NCBI GenBank assembly: GCA_003448835.1
Contig: DLXM01000143.1
Coordinates: 1 to 7,085 of the forward strand
Length of the DNA stretch: 7,085 bases
DNA from: Bacteroidota bacterium
GTDB taxonomy: Bacteria; Bacteroidota; Rhodothermia; Balneolales; HLUCCA01
Direction: 5' to 3'
A program made the translations under genes and the position numbers. The notes below the pieces were generated by a model. That model had not been told where the DNA came from and ran no database searches. It saw nothing but the letters and a program-made list of their open reading frames with translations. Shown here in pieces: positions 5,255 to 7,085 of this stretch (its first letter is position 1; the number at the start of each line of letters is the position of its first letter).

Positions 5255-7085
5255 ATGCCTCAAAAGAAATCAGAGGACTCCGTCTACAGAAATATTTATC
5301 ATCCTTCAAAGGAAGTGATCAAGAACGCTATTGTCAAAGATTATGACGCGTTGTACAAACGTTCGATTGAAGACCCGGAACGATTTTGGGCTGACGAAGC
5401 AAAAAAGCTGAAATGGACTAAAAAATGGACCAAAGTCCTGGATGATAGCAATAAGCCATTTTATAAGTGGTTCACCGGGGGCAAGTTCAACATCATCAAT
5501 AATGCAATTGATCGTCACCTTGAAACCTGGCGTCGGAATAAACTGGCTATAATTTGGGAAGGCGAACCGGGGGATGTCAGAACAATGTCGTACCATGCAC
5601 TGAATCGTGAGGTGTCTAAATTTGCCAATGTTCTAAAAAGCATGGGCGTGAAAAAAGGGGAGATTGTTACAATTTACATGCCTCAGATCCCCGAATTAGT
5701 CATCGCAATGTTAGCTTGTGCAAAAATCGGGGCTGCTCATAGTGTCGTCTACGGTGGATTTAGTCACGAAGCACTTGCAACCCGTATTGAAGATGCGAAA
5801 AGTCGTGTGCTATTAACTGCAGATGGAGGATACAGACGTGGGAAAATTACGGATCTGAAATCGATTGCAAACGAAGCGATCAATCGTTCACCGACCATTG
5901 AAGTTTGTATTACAATCAAGCGAACCGGACAAGATGTCCACATGGAAAATGATCGCGATTTTTGGTATCACGACTTGATGAATCTCCCAATTGCCAGTCC
6001 ACGTTGTGAAACTGAGGTGATGGATGCTGAAGATTTACTTTTCATTTTGTACACATCCGGAACAACAGGTCAGCCTAAAGGATTGATGCATACACATGCA
6101 GGTTACGCCGTGTATACATCCACTACACACAAGTATGTTTTCGATGTTAAAGACGAGGATCGCTGGTGGTGTGCTGCGGATCCGGGTTGGGTGACCGGTC
6201 ACAGTTATTTGGTTTACGGACCACTTATTAATGGTTCTACGATCGTGATGTACGAAGGTGCACCAAATCATCCGTATCCAAACCGATGGTGGAGTATGAT
6301 TGAGAAGTATGGAATTACGATTCTTTATACATCACCTACAGCTATTCGCGGCCTGATGCGATTTGGAGATCAGTGGCCAAAACGTCATGACCTGAGTTCT
6401 TTACGACTGTTGGGTTCTGTGGGTGAGCCTATAAATCCGGAAGCCTGGAGATGGTATCATGAGGTGATTGGGGGCGGACGCTGTCCGATTATGGATACAT
6501 GGTGGCAAACTGAAACGGGTGGACACATGATTACACCTCTACCAATAACCCCTTTAAAACCCGGCTCGGCGACTAAGCCGTTTTTTGGAATTACTGTAGG
6601 TGTGGTGAATGACGATGGCAAGGATGTTGTACCCGGAGAAGAAGGAAAATTAGTGATTAAGACACCATGGCCCGGAATGGCAAGGAATATTTTTGGTGAT
6701 CCGGATCGTTACATTTCAACATATTGGACTGATTACAAAGCTAAAGGATGGTATAAAGCCGGTGATTCTGCCCGAATTGATGAGGATGGGTACATTTGGG
6801 TTATTGGCCGGATTGACGACGTGATCAAAGTCAGTGGATATCGTTTAGGTACTGCAGAGGTTGAAAGTGCATTGGTAAGTCATTTTCAAGTGGCTGAAGC
6901 AGCAGCGATAGCGGTCCCTCACGAAGTGAAAGGAAATAGTATCCAGGTATTTGTAATACTAAAAGCCGGATTAACGGGTTCTAAAGAACTTGAGGACGAT
7001 CTTCGTGAACATGTTGGAAAGGAAATCGGACCAATTGCACGTCCCGATAAAGTTACTTTTGTGGAGTCACTACCAAAAACACGGT
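5255..7085 (+). CDS. acs: Acetyl-CoA synthetase (3' end outside window)
   Basis: AMP-forming acetate:CoA ligase (EC 6.2.1.1): acetate + ATP + CoA gives acetyl-CoA, AMP and PPi, in the cytoplasm. The frame is open without interruption for 610 codons to the right edge; the last visible residues are SLPKTR, directly before the family's SGKIMRR with its catalytic, acetylatable Lys, so about 40 residues are missing. N-terminal ACAS domain about 25-85; AMP-binding core with P-loop TSGTTGQPKG (267-276), ADPGWVTGHSY (308-318), GSVGEPINPEAW (387-398), DTWWQTETGG (414-423), AGDSAR (502-507), hinge GRIDDVIKVSGYRLGTAEVE (518-537). The acetate-pocket residues known from Salmonella Acs (Val and Thr of WVTG, Val of GSVG, Trp of TWWQ) are all kept, which supports acetate rather than larger acids. 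TADGGYRRGK at 188-197 is a variant of the usual TADEG.R.G motif and resembles archaeal-type Acs. It probably has its own promoter; its neighbour is an FBPase-like gene. Confidence 0.97.
   Translation, partial: MPQKKSEDSVYRNIYHPSKEVIKNAIVKDYDALYKRSIEDPERFWADEAKKLKWTKKWTKVLDDSNKPFYKWFTGGKFNIINNAIDRHLETWRRNKLAIIWEGEPGDVRTMSYHALNREVSKFANVLKSMGVKKGEIVTIYMPQIPELVIAMLACAKIGAAHSVVYGGFSHEALATRIEDAKSRVLLTADGGYRRGKITDLKSIANEAINRSPTIEVCITIKRTGQDVHMENDRDFWYHDLMNLPIASPRCETEVMDAEDLLFILYTSGTTGQPKGLMHTHAGYAVYTSTTHKYVFDVKDEDRWWCAADPGWVTGHSYLVYGPLINGSTIVMYEGAPNHPYPNRWWSMIEKYGITILYTSPTAIRGLMRFGDQWPKRHDLSSLRLLGSVGEPINPEAWRWYHEVIGGGRCPIMDTWWQTETGGHMITPLPITPLKPGSATKPFFGITVGVVNDDGKDVVPGEEGKLVIKTPWPGMARNIFGDPDRYISTYWTDYKAKGWYKAGDSARIDEDGYIWVIGRIDDVIKVSGYRLGTAEVESALVSHFQVAEAAAIAVPHEVKGNSIQVFVILKAGLTGSKELEDDLREHVGKEIGPIARPDKVTFVESLPKTR

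Noticed and set aside
5306..5596. 96-codon open frame on the minus strand
   Set aside because: Antisense shadow of the acs gene, which has family motifs throughout.
6053..6082. Gln in the acs P-loop (TSGTTGQPKG) as a lost catalytic Lys
   Set aside because: The essential PKG lysine is present; the position before it varies in the family.
6035..6271. 78-codon minus-strand frame with several Cys and His, zinc-finger-like at first sight
   Set aside because: It lies opposite the P-loop and GWVTGHSY region of acs; the Cys/His pattern is a by-product of the conserved acs codons.

Overview
The window reads as a chromosomal housekeeping and stress-response segment from an AT-leaning, Gram-negative bacterium. 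Weak or absent Shine-Dalgarno sequences before most genes, an ECF sigma/anti-sigma pair with a zinc-free anti-sigma, and the protein styles fit the Bacteroidota/Balneolota/Rhodothermota (FCB) group. That placement is an inference; no rRNA or marker gene is present to fix it. I see no mobile element, phage gene, CRISPR array or RNA gene.

Left part (1-1210): the 3' portion of a MscS-type mechanosensitive channel gene runs in from the left edge on the + strand. It ends at a long inverted repeat that lies between it and a convergent minus-strand operon, and probably serves as a shared terminator.

Centre (1208-3943, minus strand): a compact three-gene operon, transcribed sigma -> anti-sigma -> exported protein. 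The ECF sigma factor and the single-pass membrane anti-sigma overlap by an ATGA. The third gene starts 7 nt after the anti-sigma stop and encodes a signal-peptide-bearing 472-residue protein that I do not recognise by family. Reading it shows two diverged copies of the same roughly 200-residue module. A good ECF-type promoter (AAAAC, 17 nt, CGTC) lies just upstream of the sigma gene and suggests autoregulation. The working model is a cell-envelope signalling unit in which the exported protein and the periplasmic coiled coil of the anti-sigma control the sigma factor.

Right part (4135-7085, + strand): a full-length class I fructose-1,6-bisphosphatase homologue is followed by acetyl-CoA synthetase (acs), cut by the right edge just before its conserved C-terminal lysine. 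Together they suggest acetate use and gluconeogenesis. However, the FBPase homologue has lost or changed several acidic active-site residues (canonical Glu98 -> Gly, Glu280 -> Lys, Glu97 -> Asp, Asp74 -> Glu) while its AMP-site residues look intact. It may be a pseudoenzyme or a regulatory or altered-function paralogue rather than an ordinary FBPase. This and the duplicated exported protein of the ECF operon are the two observations most worth following up.
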